From JANMZO01 sp963763135 (GTDB taxonomy: Bacteria; Actinomycetota; Acidimicrobiia; Acidimicrobiales; JANYDT01), in assembly GCA_963763135.1 (NCBI GenBank), contig CAVXNJ010000001.1, positions 310,001-374,000 of the forward strand: a stretch of 64,000 nt of DNA, in the 5' to 3' direction. Every line of letters begins with the position of its first letter. The first letter of the stretch is position 1. Both the position numbers and the translations under genes were made by a program. Positions 1-7,774 of the stretch are shown here, piece by piece. Below the pieces are notes generated by a model, which made no database searches, had not been told where the DNA came from, and worked only from the letters and a program-made list of their open reading frames with translations.

Positions 1-256
1 GCAATACGATGATCGCTCCAACCTTGGCCCCGCCGTAAAACGTTTCGAGGAACGGAACACAGTTCGGGAGGAGGAGAGCGACCCGATCGCCCGGCTGCAC
101 GCCGAGGCCGAGCAGCATGTTGCCCGCCTGGTTGGCCCGCCGATCCAGCTCGGCGTAGGTGAGCCGCTCCCCCGTTCCCGTGTCAACCACCGCAGGCGCA
201 TCGGGATTACGGGCGGCACGACGTGACAGAACGTCGCCCATATTGGACGTCAGCAT
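1..256 (-). CDS. AMP-binding acyl-CoA synthetase, N-terminal part (cut by window edge)
   Basis: Reading the minus strand from the ATG at 254-256 gives 85 codons of a typical ANL-superfamily N-terminus. It has a TYAELDRRANQ stretch, then GVQPGDRVALLLPN and FLETFYGGAKVGA, the hallmark order of fatty-acyl-CoA or aryl-CoA ligases that activate a carboxylate through an acyl-adenylate. A purine-rich AAGGGGG ribosome site lies just upstream of the ATG. The catalytic P-loop and C-terminal domain lie beyond the window, so the substrate cannot be inferred. Family assignment is firm and specificity is open. Confidence 0.85.
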   Translation of the reverse strand, partial: MLTSNMGDVLSRRAARNPDAPAVVDTGTGERLTYAELDRRANQAGNMLLGLGVQPGDRVALLLPNCVPFLETFYGGAKVGAIIVL

Positions 257-360
257 AAGTTTCCCCCTTAAACGGCGGTGACACCGTCCGGCGACTCTCA
301 TCGAGCGATCCCGAACCTGCAACGCGATTGTCCGCTGACCGGAACGCCAAGGACGATTAA

Positions 361-966
361 GCACAGCGCGGCTCCGGCGAGGGCGCAGAGAAGTGAACGA
401 GCGCCAGCGAGAGAACGCAGCGAGCCACCGAGACCGGATGAAAGCCGCCCAGCGGAAGGGTGCCGAAACGAAGTGGAGGCGGGACCCAACGCCATCAAGC
501 ACAGCGCGGCTCCGGCGAGGGCGCAGAGAAGTGAACGAGCGCCAGCGAGAGAACGCAGCGAGCCACCGAGACCGGATGAAAGCCGCCCAGCGAAAGGGTG
601 CCGAAACGAAGTGGAGGCGGGACCCACCGCCATCAAGCACAGCGGCTCCGGCGAGGGCGCAGAGAAGTGAACGAGCGCCAGCGAGAGAACGCAGCGAGCC
701 ACCGAGACCGGATGAAAGCCGCCCAGCGGAAGGGTGCCGAAACGAAGTGGAGGCGGGACCCAACGCCATTAAGCACAGCGCGGCTCCGGCGAGGGCGCAG
801 AGAAGTGAACGAGCGCCAGCGAGAGAACGCAGCGAGCCACCGAGACCGGATGAAAGCCGCCCAGCGGAAGGGTGCCGAAACGAAGTGGAGGCGGGACCCA
901 CCGCCATCAAGCACAGTGGGTGCAACCACTCAGGCTGAGACTACGAAAACGCACCCACTCCCAGGA
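361..966. repeat. Four tandem 138-bp repeats plus a 51-bp hairpin-bearing tail
   Basis: Units begin at 361, 499, 637 and 773, giving spacings of 138, 138 and 136 bp. The third unit lacks two bases near its start (641-645 region). The array ends in a 51-bp tail at 916-966. The tail can fold: GTGGGTGC at 916-923 pairs with GCACCCAC at 951-958, and an inner CTCAG/CTGAG pair sits at 929-939. The tail includes the last codons and stop of the minus-strand gene that follows. The plus strand of each unit is purine-rich. Because 138 is a multiple of three, long frames stay open, but the 2-base deletion breaks them and no start signal is seen, so I regard the array as non-coding. Confidence 0.9.
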
Positions 967-1933
967 GACGTTCGAGGCTTTCGATGACGGGAGCGAATGA
1001 CTGCCGGTCAATTAGGTGTTCGTCGGTTGCTTCAACGATGCGCCAACGCATTTCCTGGAGCCAAACCCTTCGTTGCATGTCTCGTCGTTGTGTCGCTGCG
1101 GATCCGTGAGTGAAGAACGGGCTGACCTCTAGCGCGACACAGTCCTCGGGCCACCCGAAGTCCACCTCCACGAACGTGTTTCGGCCAATGATCGGTACTT
1201 TGAAGTTCGTGCGCGGCCGCGGCAGCGACGACTCCCGGATCCAGCGGTTCACTAGTTGCTCATAGCTGCTCCGGTGAATTATCGGCTGGTCGATTCGCGC
1301 GTGAACCTCCGCCAGCAGGTCGGCCCGACCCACAAATCGTGAAGTCGGACGACTTTCAGCTTCCTTCAAGAGCCTTTCCATCGACACCAAACGATGAGCG
1401 ATTGCGTGGTCGAGGCAGCGGGCCAACTGGTCCCGCGATAACGAACCGGCCAAGGTGATAAGTGTTGATGACACTTGCGTGATTCGCGCAGTGCGCCACG
1501 GGTGGGTTCGGTAGGGGTGACGCGTGCGTCGAACCTCGATCCCTGACCGCCCCGGCGCCCGCATGTCGTGCGGAATAATGAGGGTAGGACGTCCGTTGTA
1601 GGCGACGCCCGCCGGGAGGCCCTGTAAGAGCGCGGCCGACACACCACCTACCACGGCGTTTGGAACAGAAAGACATGCGGCAAGCGTCAGCTGTTCCCTC
1701 GACTCTTCGACCGCAGCGATCCGGTAGACCCCAGGGAACATGGGCACGATAACGCCAGCGCGCTTTCGTTGGTACAGGGCGTCGTGCGTGAGTCCGAGGT
1801 CGCCGGCCTGTTTCGTTGTGAAGACCCCGAGTTGTCCTTCGGTACGACGGATCAGCCGGGCTTCCAGGTCTAGAGGTCCGGTACGACGAACCACAGAGGC
1901 TGCATCGGTGACGTGCGGGAATGTTCGGTCCAT
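941..1933 (-). CDS. AbiEi-like winged-helix / DUF559-type nuclease-fold protein
   Basis: About 330 aa. Near the N-terminus, LGVFTTKQAGDLGLTHDAL resembles the winged-helix domain of type IV antitoxins (AbiEi family). The C-terminal third has a DUF559/Vsr-like endonuclease-fold pattern: FVEVDFGWPE, then CVALEVSPFFTH, then a RRD..R..WLQEMRWRIVEAT stretch. In this family the D of VDF and the E of ALEV are candidate metal ligands. The start at 1933 is chosen over 1981 because GGAG sits 6 nt upstream. No partner toxin gene is adjacent. The gene lies between directly oriented repeat blocks, and its last codons (GVGAFS and stop) lie inside the duplicated 51-bp tail. Actinobacteria often carry such orphan genes; the function is unproven. 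Confidence 0.7.
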   Translation of the reverse strand: MDRTFPHVTDAASVVRRTGPLDLEARLIRRTEGQLGVFTTKQAGDLGLTHDALYQRKRAGVIVPMFPGVYRIAAVEESREQLTLAACLSVPNAVVGGVSAALLQGLPAGVAYNGRPTLIIPHDMRAPGRSGIEVRRTRHPYRTHPWRTARITQVSSTLITLAGSLSRDQLARCLDHAIAHRLVSMERLLKEAESRPTSRFVGRADLLAEVHARIDQPIIHRSSYEQLVNRWIRESSLPRPRTNFKVPIIGRNTFVEVDFGWPEDCVALEVSPFFTHGSAATQRRDMQRRVWLQEMRWRIVEATDEHLIDRQSFAPVIESLERLLGVGAFS

Positions 1934-2004
1934 GGTTTCTCCAACCGTCGAAGTGAACACATGGGGGGAAGAGCAGCACACAAATCTACGCCCGAGGTGT
2001 GACA

Positions 2005-2224
2005 GTGGAGGCGGGACCCACCGCCATCAAGCACAGCGCGGCTCCGGCGAGGGCGCAGAGAAGTGAACGAGCGCCAGCGAGAGAACGCAGCGAGCCACCG
2101 AGACCGGATGAAAGCCGCCCAGCGAAAGGGTGCCGAAACGAAGTGGAGGCGGGGCCCAACGCCATTAAGCATCGTGGGTGCAACCACTCAGGCTGAGACT
2201 ACGAAAACGCACCCACTCCCAGGA
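2005..2224. repeat. Second copy of the 138-bp repeat and 51-bp tail, flanking the AbiEi-like gene
   Basis: This block repeats the 361-966 array in the same orientation. It has a partial unit from 2005, one full unit at 2031-2168, and the same 51-bp tail at 2174-2224, identical by eye to 916-966. The tail holds the last codons of the neighbouring gene, so 2174-2224 is a detached copy of that gene's 3' end with no gene attached. The simplest inference is a tandem duplication of the repeat plus gene, followed by deletion of one gene body. Confidence 0.85.
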
Positions 2225-2231
2225 AAAGCAT

Positions 2232-2269
2232 CGTGCCTGAGGTTTCGAACAATCGAAACCTCAGGCACG
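2232..2269. terminator. Perfect 17-bp hairpin
   Basis: Arms at 2232-2248 and 2253-2269 are perfect complements around an ACAA loop. No long T-tract follows on either side, so it may be a bidirectional or factor-assisted terminator. The right arm contains the stop codon (2261-2263) of the minus-strand gene fragment next to it. Confidence 0.6.
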
Positions 2270-2467
2270 TTCGCCGTCGAAGAACTCGCCGAGCTTCTCC
2301 GTCAGATATTCATGAATCTCGCTCAACCACTTGTGTTGAGGAATATCGACGGTCGACCCGCTTCGGTGAAGCTTTTTCCCCAACTCTTAAAGAAAATCGC
2401 CCCGCAACCCACGTTGGGTGATCACGAATAGCGGTTCAACGCTGAGGCCTGTTTCATACCGCTCCGG
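2261..2467 (-). pseudogene. 3' remnant of an unidentified gene with an internal stop
   Basis: On the minus strand, one frame reads as protein-like sequence from about 2467: RYETGLSVEPLFVITQRG, then GDFL and a TAA at 2387-2389. The same frame then continues with GKKLHRSGSTVDIPQHKW and EIHEYLTEKLGEFFDGERA to a TGA at 2261-2263. There is no start, and the piece begins right where the lipase gene ends. It looks like the tail of a lost gene, with a nonsense change in its remaining part. The family was not recognised. Confidence 0.45.
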
Positions 2468-3298
2468 CTACAGCCGGGCATCGATCCAGTTCAGCACATC
2501 GGCCAGTACCGCCTCGTGCTCGGGTTCGTTGAACACTTCGTGGAACAGACCGTCGTACACCTTGAGTGTCTTGTCAGTCGATCCGGCGAGCGCGTGTGCG
2601 GTCTTGCCCGACTCCACCGACACCAGAGCGTCGGCCGACCCGTGAACGACAAGCAACGGAAGTTTCAAGCCCGGCAGCCGTTCCGGAAATTGCTTCGAGG
2701 TTCGCAGGATGGCCCAACCCGTCCCGGCCGGCATCTTGCCGTGAAAGACCAACGGGTCGGCATCGTACGCAGCGACCACTGCTGGGTCACGACTGACTCC
2801 GGCCGACGAAAGCTTCTGAACACCGAGCTTTGGAACAACACGAGCGAGCACTCGCGCAAGAAACATCAACCGCTTCGGAACCCCGAACGTCGTGACCGCC
2901 GGGCCCGAGAGCACGAGCCCGCGCAGACGACCCTGGTTTCGCAGCGCCGACGCCAACGCAATGTTTCCGCCCATGGAGTGGCCGATCAGAAAGACGGGCT
3001 TGCCCGGGTGATCTGACGCCACGCGGGCGAAGACCTGATCGAGGTCGTCGAGAAGGTAATCGTGCTTATCAATGTATGCGCGCACTCCGGCCGACTTGCC
3101 GTGGCCGCGATGATCGGGACCATAGACGGCGTAGCCCCGGGGGACAGCTGCGTTCACGAGATTCATGTAGCGGTCGATGTGCTCCCCGAACCCATGAGCA
3201 ACTACGAGAACGGCCTTGGGTTCGGCATCGGGCAGCCAGGCTTTCCATCGAATGTCTATGCCGGCCTGGCCGGTGAAGTGCTGTTCAAGAATGTGCAT
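2468..3298 (-). CDS. Alpha/beta hydrolase, monoacylglycerol-lipase-like
   Basis: 276 aa with the alpha/beta-hydrolase layout: oxyanion segment VVAHGFGEHIDRY, then GPDHRGHGKSAG, nucleophile elbow GHSMGG (Ser), the Asp in VVHGSADALV, and the catalytic His in DGLFHEVFNEPE. This order and spacing matches bacterial monoacylglycerol lipases (mycobacterial Rv0183 type), which release glycerol and fatty acid. No signal peptide is visible, so it is probably cytosolic or loosely membrane-associated. The start at 3298 is preceded by GGAGGGA, while the longer open frame upstream has no homology-like sequence. It is divergent from the PadR gene. Esterase activity is near certain; the exact lipid is inferred. 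Confidence 0.85.
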   Translation of the reverse strand: MHILEQHFTGQAGIDIRWKAWLPDAEPKAVLVVAHGFGEHIDRYMNLVNAAVPRGYAVYGPDHRGHGKSAGVRAYIDKHDYLLDDLDQVFARVASDHPGKPVFLIGHSMGGNIALASALRNQGRLRGLVLSGPAVTTFGVPKRLMFLARVLARVVPKLGVQKLSSAGVSRDPAVVAAYDADPLVFHGKMPAGTGWAILRTSKQFPERLPGLKLPLLVVHGSADALVSVESGKTAHALAGSTDKTLKVYDGLFHEVFNEPEHEAVLADVLNWIDARL

Positions 3299-3461
3299 GT
3301 GAGGTCCCTCCTGGCGCGTCCACAAAGCGAGCGAACGAGCACGACATCGTACTGAGCAGCAGAGCGTGTCACCACCAGCCGACCCCCGCCCAGAAGCCGC
3401 GCTCGCCGGGAAGACGGCGTAGGCAGTCCTACCCGAAAACAGTTCAAGTAAGTCCGACCGC

Positions 3462-3498
3462 TTGACAACATACATAACCGTTAGTTAGATAACCGTTA
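3462..3498 (+). promoter_or_regulatory. PadR promoter with duplicated near-palindromic operator
   Basis: A TTGACA box lies at 3462-3467. A TTAGAT/TAGATA box follows 17-18 bp later (3485-3491), which puts transcription start at or next to the ATG at 3498. The 10-mer ATAACCGTTA occurs twice, at 3474-3483 and 3489-3498, and its core TAACnGTTA is itself palindromic. Two identical sites 15 bp apart overlapping the -10 box and the start codon suggest autorepression by PadR (inference). Confidence 0.6.
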
Positions 3499-4067
3499 TG
3501 CGTTTTCTGTTCCTGGCCCTGCTCGCCAGAGGTCCCGCCCACGGGTACGTGCTCAAACAGCTCCACGATGAGCTGTTCGGCCCGCCGTGGCCACCAATGA
3601 ACATCGGCCAGATCTACGTCACGATGGGACGTCTGGAACGAGACGGCCTGGTGTCCATCGAACCCGACGGCGGACGCAAGGTGTACTCCCTGACCGAACT
3701 CGGTCGCAAGGAGTTGGACATGTGGATGACCGAGCAGGACGAATCGTCAGTCCACAAGAGCGATCTCCTCCTGCGTCTGGTCGCTGCGACCATGACCTCC
3801 GGCCCCGGTGTGAAAGCAGTGATCGCTGAGTGCCGCCGACGGCTCCTCATCGAACTCCGGTCGCTTTCCGCGAGCATCGAGCCCGGAAGCGAAGGGACCC
3901 TTGCCGAACTTCTGGTCCAACAGGCCGCTCTCCACATCCAGGCCGATCTCAAATGGCTGGATGTGGCCGAGGACCGGCTTCTCAAAAAGGGCCCGCTGCC
4001 GAAGAGCCAGCACGGGAAACCCGCCGGATCGGCGAAAACCGCAAACGGCCACCGGGCGGAGGGGTGA
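3498..4067 (+). CDS. PadR-family transcriptional regulator
   Basis: 189 aa. The N-terminal winged helix fits PadR: LFLALLARGPAHGYVLKQL, then IGQIYVTMGRLERDGLV and the wing DGGRKVYSLTELG. The helical C-terminal half (about 90-170), with leucine-rich segments, fits the dimerisation domain. It lies 5 bp upstream of an ABC ATPase and permease gene, the usual arrangement in which PadR represses its own export operon in response to a drug or envelope stress. The ATG at 3498 probably begins a leaderless mRNA. Confidence 0.9.
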   Translation: MRFLFLALLARGPAHGYVLKQLHDELFGPPWPPMNIGQIYVTMGRLERDGLVSIEPDGGRKVYSLTELGRKELDMWMTEQDESSVHKSDLLLRLVAATMTSGPGVKAVIAECRRRLLIELRSLSASIEPGSEGTLAELLVQQAALHIQADLKWLDVAEDRLLKKGPLPKSQHGKPAGSAKTANGHRAEG

Positions 4068-4072
4068 AATCC

Positions 4073-4819
4073 ATGGCATCAATCATTGAAATATGTGCAC
4101 TTACGAAAAGCTACGGGCCCAACCCGGTGCTGCGTGGCGTCGACCTCAAGGTTGATTCCGGGGAGTGGGTGGCGCTCATGGGGCCGAGCGGATGCGGAAA
4201 ATCAACGCTGCTCAACATGATCGGTGGACTCGACCAACCCGATTCCGGCTCGGTCACCCTCGCCGATCAGCGGGTTGACGTCCTCTCGGCCAGCAAGCGC
4301 GCCGAACTTCGGCGAACCCACGTCGGCATTGTGTTTCAAGCCTTCAACCTCGTGCCGCACCTCGACGTGCAGCAGAACGTCGAACTACCGCTTCGACTCG
4401 CAGGCGCCGGCCGCCGATCAGCCACCGAGCGAAGCCGCGAGCTCGTCGCACGTCTCGGTCTGGAAGACCACGCACACGCGGCCCCGTCAACACTGTCGGG
4501 CGGCCAGCAACAACGGGTGGCGATCGCCCGGGCGTTGGCCAACCGACCAACGGTCCTGCTGACCGACGAGCCCACCGGAAGCCTTGACACCGAGGCCACC
4601 AACGTGGTCCTTGATCTGCTGCGTTCCGAGCATCGAGACGGACAGACCATCGTCATGGTGACCCATGACTACCGGGTCGCCAGCGCGGCCGACCGCATCG
4701 TGCGCATGAGCGACGGTCGTTGCGAGCACAGCGAGTCGATACTTGAGGAGTCCTACACCGACGAACTGATCGGCCCGACCGGCGAATCTCCCTTCGATCG
4801 TCTGGTCCGGTTCGAGTGA
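4073..4819 (+). CDS. ABC transporter ATP-binding protein, LolD/MacB type
   Basis: 248 aa with all nucleotide-binding motifs: Walker A GPSGCGKST, Q-loop FQAFN, signature LSGGQQQRVAIARAL, Walker B VLLTDEP and the H-loop His in VMVTHD. The GSLD after the Walker B Glu is typical of the MacB/LolD/FtsE branch that drives FtsX-like permeases. The start ATG at 4073 follows an AGGGGTG ribosome site. The stop overlaps the GTG of the permease gene, so the pair is translationally coupled. Codons 6-11 carry an AT-rich copy of the dispersed 12-bp motif (4092-4103). Confidence 0.93.
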   Translation: MASIIEICALTKSYGPNPVLRGVDLKVDSGEWVALMGPSGCGKSTLLNMIGGLDQPDSGSVTLADQRVDVLSASKRAELRRTHVGIVFQAFNLVPHLDVQQNVELPLRLAGAGRRSATERSRELVARLGLEDHAHAAPSTLSGGQQQRVAIARALANRPTVLLTDEPTGSLDTEATNVVLDLLRSEHRDGQTIVMVTHDYRVASAADRIVRMSDGRCEHSESILEESYTDELIGPTGESPFDRLVRFE

Positions 4820-7122
4820 ACACATATCTCCGGCGGATCGCTTTGCTAGTGGGTGTCGGCTTCCGCCACCGGTCCCGGGCCGGCGCTATCGGACTTCTGG
4901 CGATCATCACGCTCGGCGCCGCGGCGATCGTCACGGGGCGGTCGGTTCAAGTGGGCGGAACAACGGCGCTCGATTCCATCGCAACGCGCGCCAACCGCGG
5001 CGACGTGGTCCTCTGGGGCACACATGAGGCACTGGCAGATCTCGTCAACGACCCCACGGTTGAATCTTCCGGCGAAGTCCGAGGGCTCGCAGCTGCCGAG
5101 ATCGTCGACAACGACGGGGTGAGCGAACTCCTGCTCGTGTCGGAGCTGCCAACGACAGACGAACGAGTTGGCCGGATCACCCTTCGTTCCGGAACCCGAC
5201 CAGCACCGACCGATCCCGCCGGAGCCGTGGTTGAGCCGGGCATGGGAACCCTGGGCAGTCGGATCCAGGTCCGACGTCTCGGCCGCACAACCGAGTTCAC
5301 CGTCGTAGGCGTCGGGCTCGACTTCGCCGGATGTGGCTATCCGACCTGTCGACCCGGCACGATGTTCCTTTCACCGGCGGGATTCGCCGCGATAGCGGGT
5401 GACCCTGACGCCTCCGACGCACGGGTCGCGCTGCAACTTCGTGCTAACGCTCCGTCGCCCGACGCGGTAGCCGATCGGATGAAGGCCGCGCACCCCAGAT
5501 CGATCTGGCAAACCCGTACTTGGCCATCAGTCCGAAGCCAACTGCTCGCCCCCGACGACTTCCTTGGAGGATTTGTGAACGGACTCGGGGCGTTCCTTCT
5601 TCTCGGCGCGGTCATCGCCGTGGTCGGAACAGTAAGCGCGCAGATGGCTGCTAGGCGTCGCGAGATGGCGATCATCTCCACGGTCGGCGCGCGGCCCATC
5701 GATATCGCCGTGTCGATCGTCGTTGAACACGCGATGTTCGGACTCATCGGGTCGGGACTCGGTTGGATCATCGGGTCACTCGCGTCGCCGATGGCTCGAG
5801 CGACCGTCGCCCGCTCCATCGGTTGGGGTGCGCCTACGTTTTCTCCAGCGACCTTGCTTGAGGTGACCGGTCTCGTACTTACGCTTATGATCCTCGCGAC
5901 CGTTGGCGCGGCGGTCCGAAGTGCCCGACGCCCCGTGGTTGAAGGGCTCCGGGGCGACGGTGTCCACGGCAGTCCCCGCGCCCGATGGACGTTTCGATTT
6001 CGCGGAGTCGTTGCACCACTTGGATTGCAGGACCCGCTGACGAGACCGGTCCGATCATTCTTCTCGTTTCTCGCCGTCACCGTCGCGGTGTCCGGCTGCC
6101 TGGCCGCGTTCGGCCTTCGCAGCACGATCGGCTCGATGGCGTCGGACAGCCAGCGCGCCGGTGAGAAGTGGGACGTCACAATGTGGTCGATGGATCCTCG
6201 ACCGAGCGAACAACTCATTCCGCTCGTGTCGGATCTTCCACACGTAGCTAGCGTGTTCACGAGTCGCTCGGATCCGGCGCAGTTCGTCGGAGAAACCCCG
6301 GCACCGTTCGAAGGTCGGTTCTCGGCGGTGGCGCAAGGCGGTGACATGGGCGCCCGGCCGGTGAACCTCGTGCAAGGGCGCAACGTTGCCAAGATCGGCG
6401 AGGCGGTGGCGGGTGAAGGATTCCTCGAGACATTCAATCATCGGGTGGGCGATACGGTCGAGTTCAGCGTGCGGGAGGAGTTACTACGTGTACATATTGT
6501 TGGCTCGTATCGAGACGCCACCAACGGCGGAAGACTCCTGCGCTATCGACTGGAGCAGATTCGGACACTCCAACCCGAAATAGCTGTAGGAAGCGTGTAC
6601 GTCTTGGCTGACGATCCGTTGAACCGACGCGCTCTGCTTCGGGAGGTCCAGACGGCGACCGGCGCCCGGGCACAATCGTTTGCGTCGCGAGGCATCGAAT
6701 CTGAGGTGCGAACGGTGCGATGGATCCTTCTCGCCGTTGGTGCGTTCATCGTCTTGGTGTCGCTGGCCCAGCTCGGCGGAGCATGGCTGGTCGGGGCCCG
6801 TGAGCAGGAACGCGATCTCGCCCTTCTGTCGGCGATCGGCATGACCCGGACCCAACTGCGGAGACGCTCAGGCATCGGGGCCGCGATGGTGGCCGGCATT
6901 TCCTGGCTGAGTGCGCTCCCGCTCGGATACCTGGCGCTTCAGGTCATCGGCCGATTGGCCGTCCGGAGAGTCGGACTCGGAGCGGACATCCTTCGCTACG
7001 TCGCCTGGCCCTCGCTACTCCTGGTCGGGGCAGCAGTCATCGGGGCCGCATCATGGTTGGGCGCGATGTCAGCGTCCCGCGTCGGCGGTCAGCGAGCTTC
7101 GCTGCTGTTACGCCACGAATAG
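4816..7122 (+). CDS. FtsX-like ABC permease (MacB/LolE type)
   Basis: 768 aa, GTG start overlapping the ATPase stop by four bases. The layout is an N-terminal membrane segment (about 10-35), a large extracytoplasmic domain, three membrane segments in the first FtsX domain (about 255-370, with the RRREMAIISTVGARP coupling motif), another membrane segment near 410, a second extracytoplasmic domain, and the last FtsX domain (about 635-755, with EQERDLALLSAIGMTRTQL). This ten-segment duplicated layout is usual for actinobacterial permeases of this type. It probably exports a lipid, peptide or drug under PadR control; the substrate is unknown. A dispersed 12-bp motif at 6485-6496 imposes rare codons (CTA, GTA) in the middle of the gene. 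Confidence 0.9.
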   Translation: MNTYLRRIALLVGVGFRHRSRAGAIGLLAIITLGAAAIVTGRSVQVGGTTALDSIATRANRGDVVLWGTHEALADLVNDPTVESSGEVRGLAAAEIVDNDGVSELLLVSELPTTDERVGRITLRSGTRPAPTDPAGAVVEPGMGTLGSRIQVRRLGRTTEFTVVGVGLDFAGCGYPTCRPGTMFLSPAGFAAIAGDPDASDARVALQLRANAPSPDAVADRMKAAHPRSIWQTRTWPSVRSQLLAPDDFLGGFVNGLGAFLLLGAVIAVVGTVSAQMAARRREMAIISTVGARPIDIAVSIVVEHAMFGLIGSGLGWIIGSLASPMARATVARSIGWGAPTFSPATLLEVTGLVLTLMILATVGAAVRSARRPVVEGLRGDGVHGSPRARWTFRFRGVVAPLGLQDPLTRPVRSFFSFLAVTVAVSGCLAAFGLRSTIGSMASDSQRAGEKWDVTMWSMDPRPSEQLIPLVSDLPHVASVFTSRSDPAQFVGETPAPFEGRFSAVAQGGDMGARPVNLVQGRNVAKIGEAVAGEGFLETFNHRVGDTVEFSVREELLRVHIVGSYRDATNGGRLLRYRLEQIRTLQPEIAVGSVYVLADDPLNRRALLREVQTATGARAQSFASRGIESEVRTVRWILLAVGAFIVLVSLAQLGGAWLVGAREQERDLALLSAIGMTRTQLRRRSGIGAAMVAGISWLSALPLGYLALQVIGRLAVRRVGLGADILRYVAWPSLLLVGAAVIGAASWLGAMSASRVGGQRASLLLRHE

Positions 7123-7185
7123 CGCAGCACGTTGTAGAACTGGCGCAGGAGGCTGAATAACCGACACCTCAAAGAACAGCGTTCT

Positions 7186-7647
7186 TCAGGCGTTATCGAC
7201 CGCGGCACCGTCGTCAAGTTCGTCTTGACGCTGCTGGTAGAGGAGGATGGCCTTCAGCTGAGCCTGCGAAATGATCTTTGATTCCACCAGGATCTCGCCG
7301 AGATGCTTTCGCTGGACCTTCGTCTGATGGAGAGCCTCACCTATCTGCTTCGGCGTTGCCAGCCCGTTCTTCAGGAGAAGCTCACCGAGGCGACCCTTCG
7401 ACATTTCCGCCCGTGCCTGCTTGAGGAGTGCGGTGACCAGGCTGCCCATGGGGACCCCGTTGTCAACGAGAATCTCGCCCAAGGGGCGCTTCGTGCGCTT
7501 CTGTTCGCGGAGCGCGACCTCAAGCATTTGCTTGGAGAGATCACCGTTTCGCACCAATAGTTCGCCGATCCGAGGCGTCATGGGCGGAACCCGTTGCCCG
7601 CGGCTCGGGACGTCCGCGTCGTCTTCGGTTAGTGGTTTCAGCGTCAT
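7186..7647 (-). CDS. Stand-alone MshEN-domain protein
   Basis: 153 aa built of four similar blocks: IGELLVRNGDLSKQMLEVAL, LGEILVDNGVPMGSLVTALL, LGELLLKNGLATPKQIGEAL and LGEILVESKIISQAQLKAIL. The pattern LGxxLxxxGxxxxxxLxxAL is the signature of the MshEN domain, found at the N-terminus of type II secretion/type IV pilus ATPases, where pairs of such blocks bind cyclic di-GMP. Here there is no ATPase domain: the protein ends after the fourth block. A GGAG site precedes the ATG. It could act as a small c-di-GMP effector or adaptor; this is inference from the motif only. Confidence 0.75.
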   Translation of the reverse strand: MTLKPLTEDDADVPSRGQRVPPMTPRIGELLVRNGDLSKQMLEVALREQKRTKRPLGEILVDNGVPMGSLVTALLKQARAEMSKGRLGELLLKNGLATPKQIGEALHQTKVQRKHLGEILVESKIISQAQLKAILLYQQRQDELDDGAAVDNA

Positions 7648-7774
7648 GCGTGTCTCCGGCCCGGGGTGGTGCTCCTTGCTATTTCGGCTGGATAGCGGCC
7701 GTTATGCGATGTTTGGCAAGGATTCGCCGCCGGGCGGTAACACTGAGGTGGCAATACCCAACAAGAGACGCAGG

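Noticed and set aside
278..987. Overlapping long open frames in the 138-bp array, both strands
   Set aside because: They arise because the unit length is a multiple of three and lacks stops. They have no ribosome site, are repetitive Arg/Glu-rich sequence in every frame, and are disrupted by a 2-base deletion.
941..1933. Complete type IV toxin-antitoxin system (AbiEi/AbiEii)
   Set aside because: No nucleotidyltransferase-type AbiEii gene adjoins; the gene appears as an orphan.
5337..6437. 366-aa minus-strand frame inside the FtsX permease gene
   Set aside because: Shadow frame with Arg/Ser/Ala-rich sequence, while the plus strand has clear FtsX domains.
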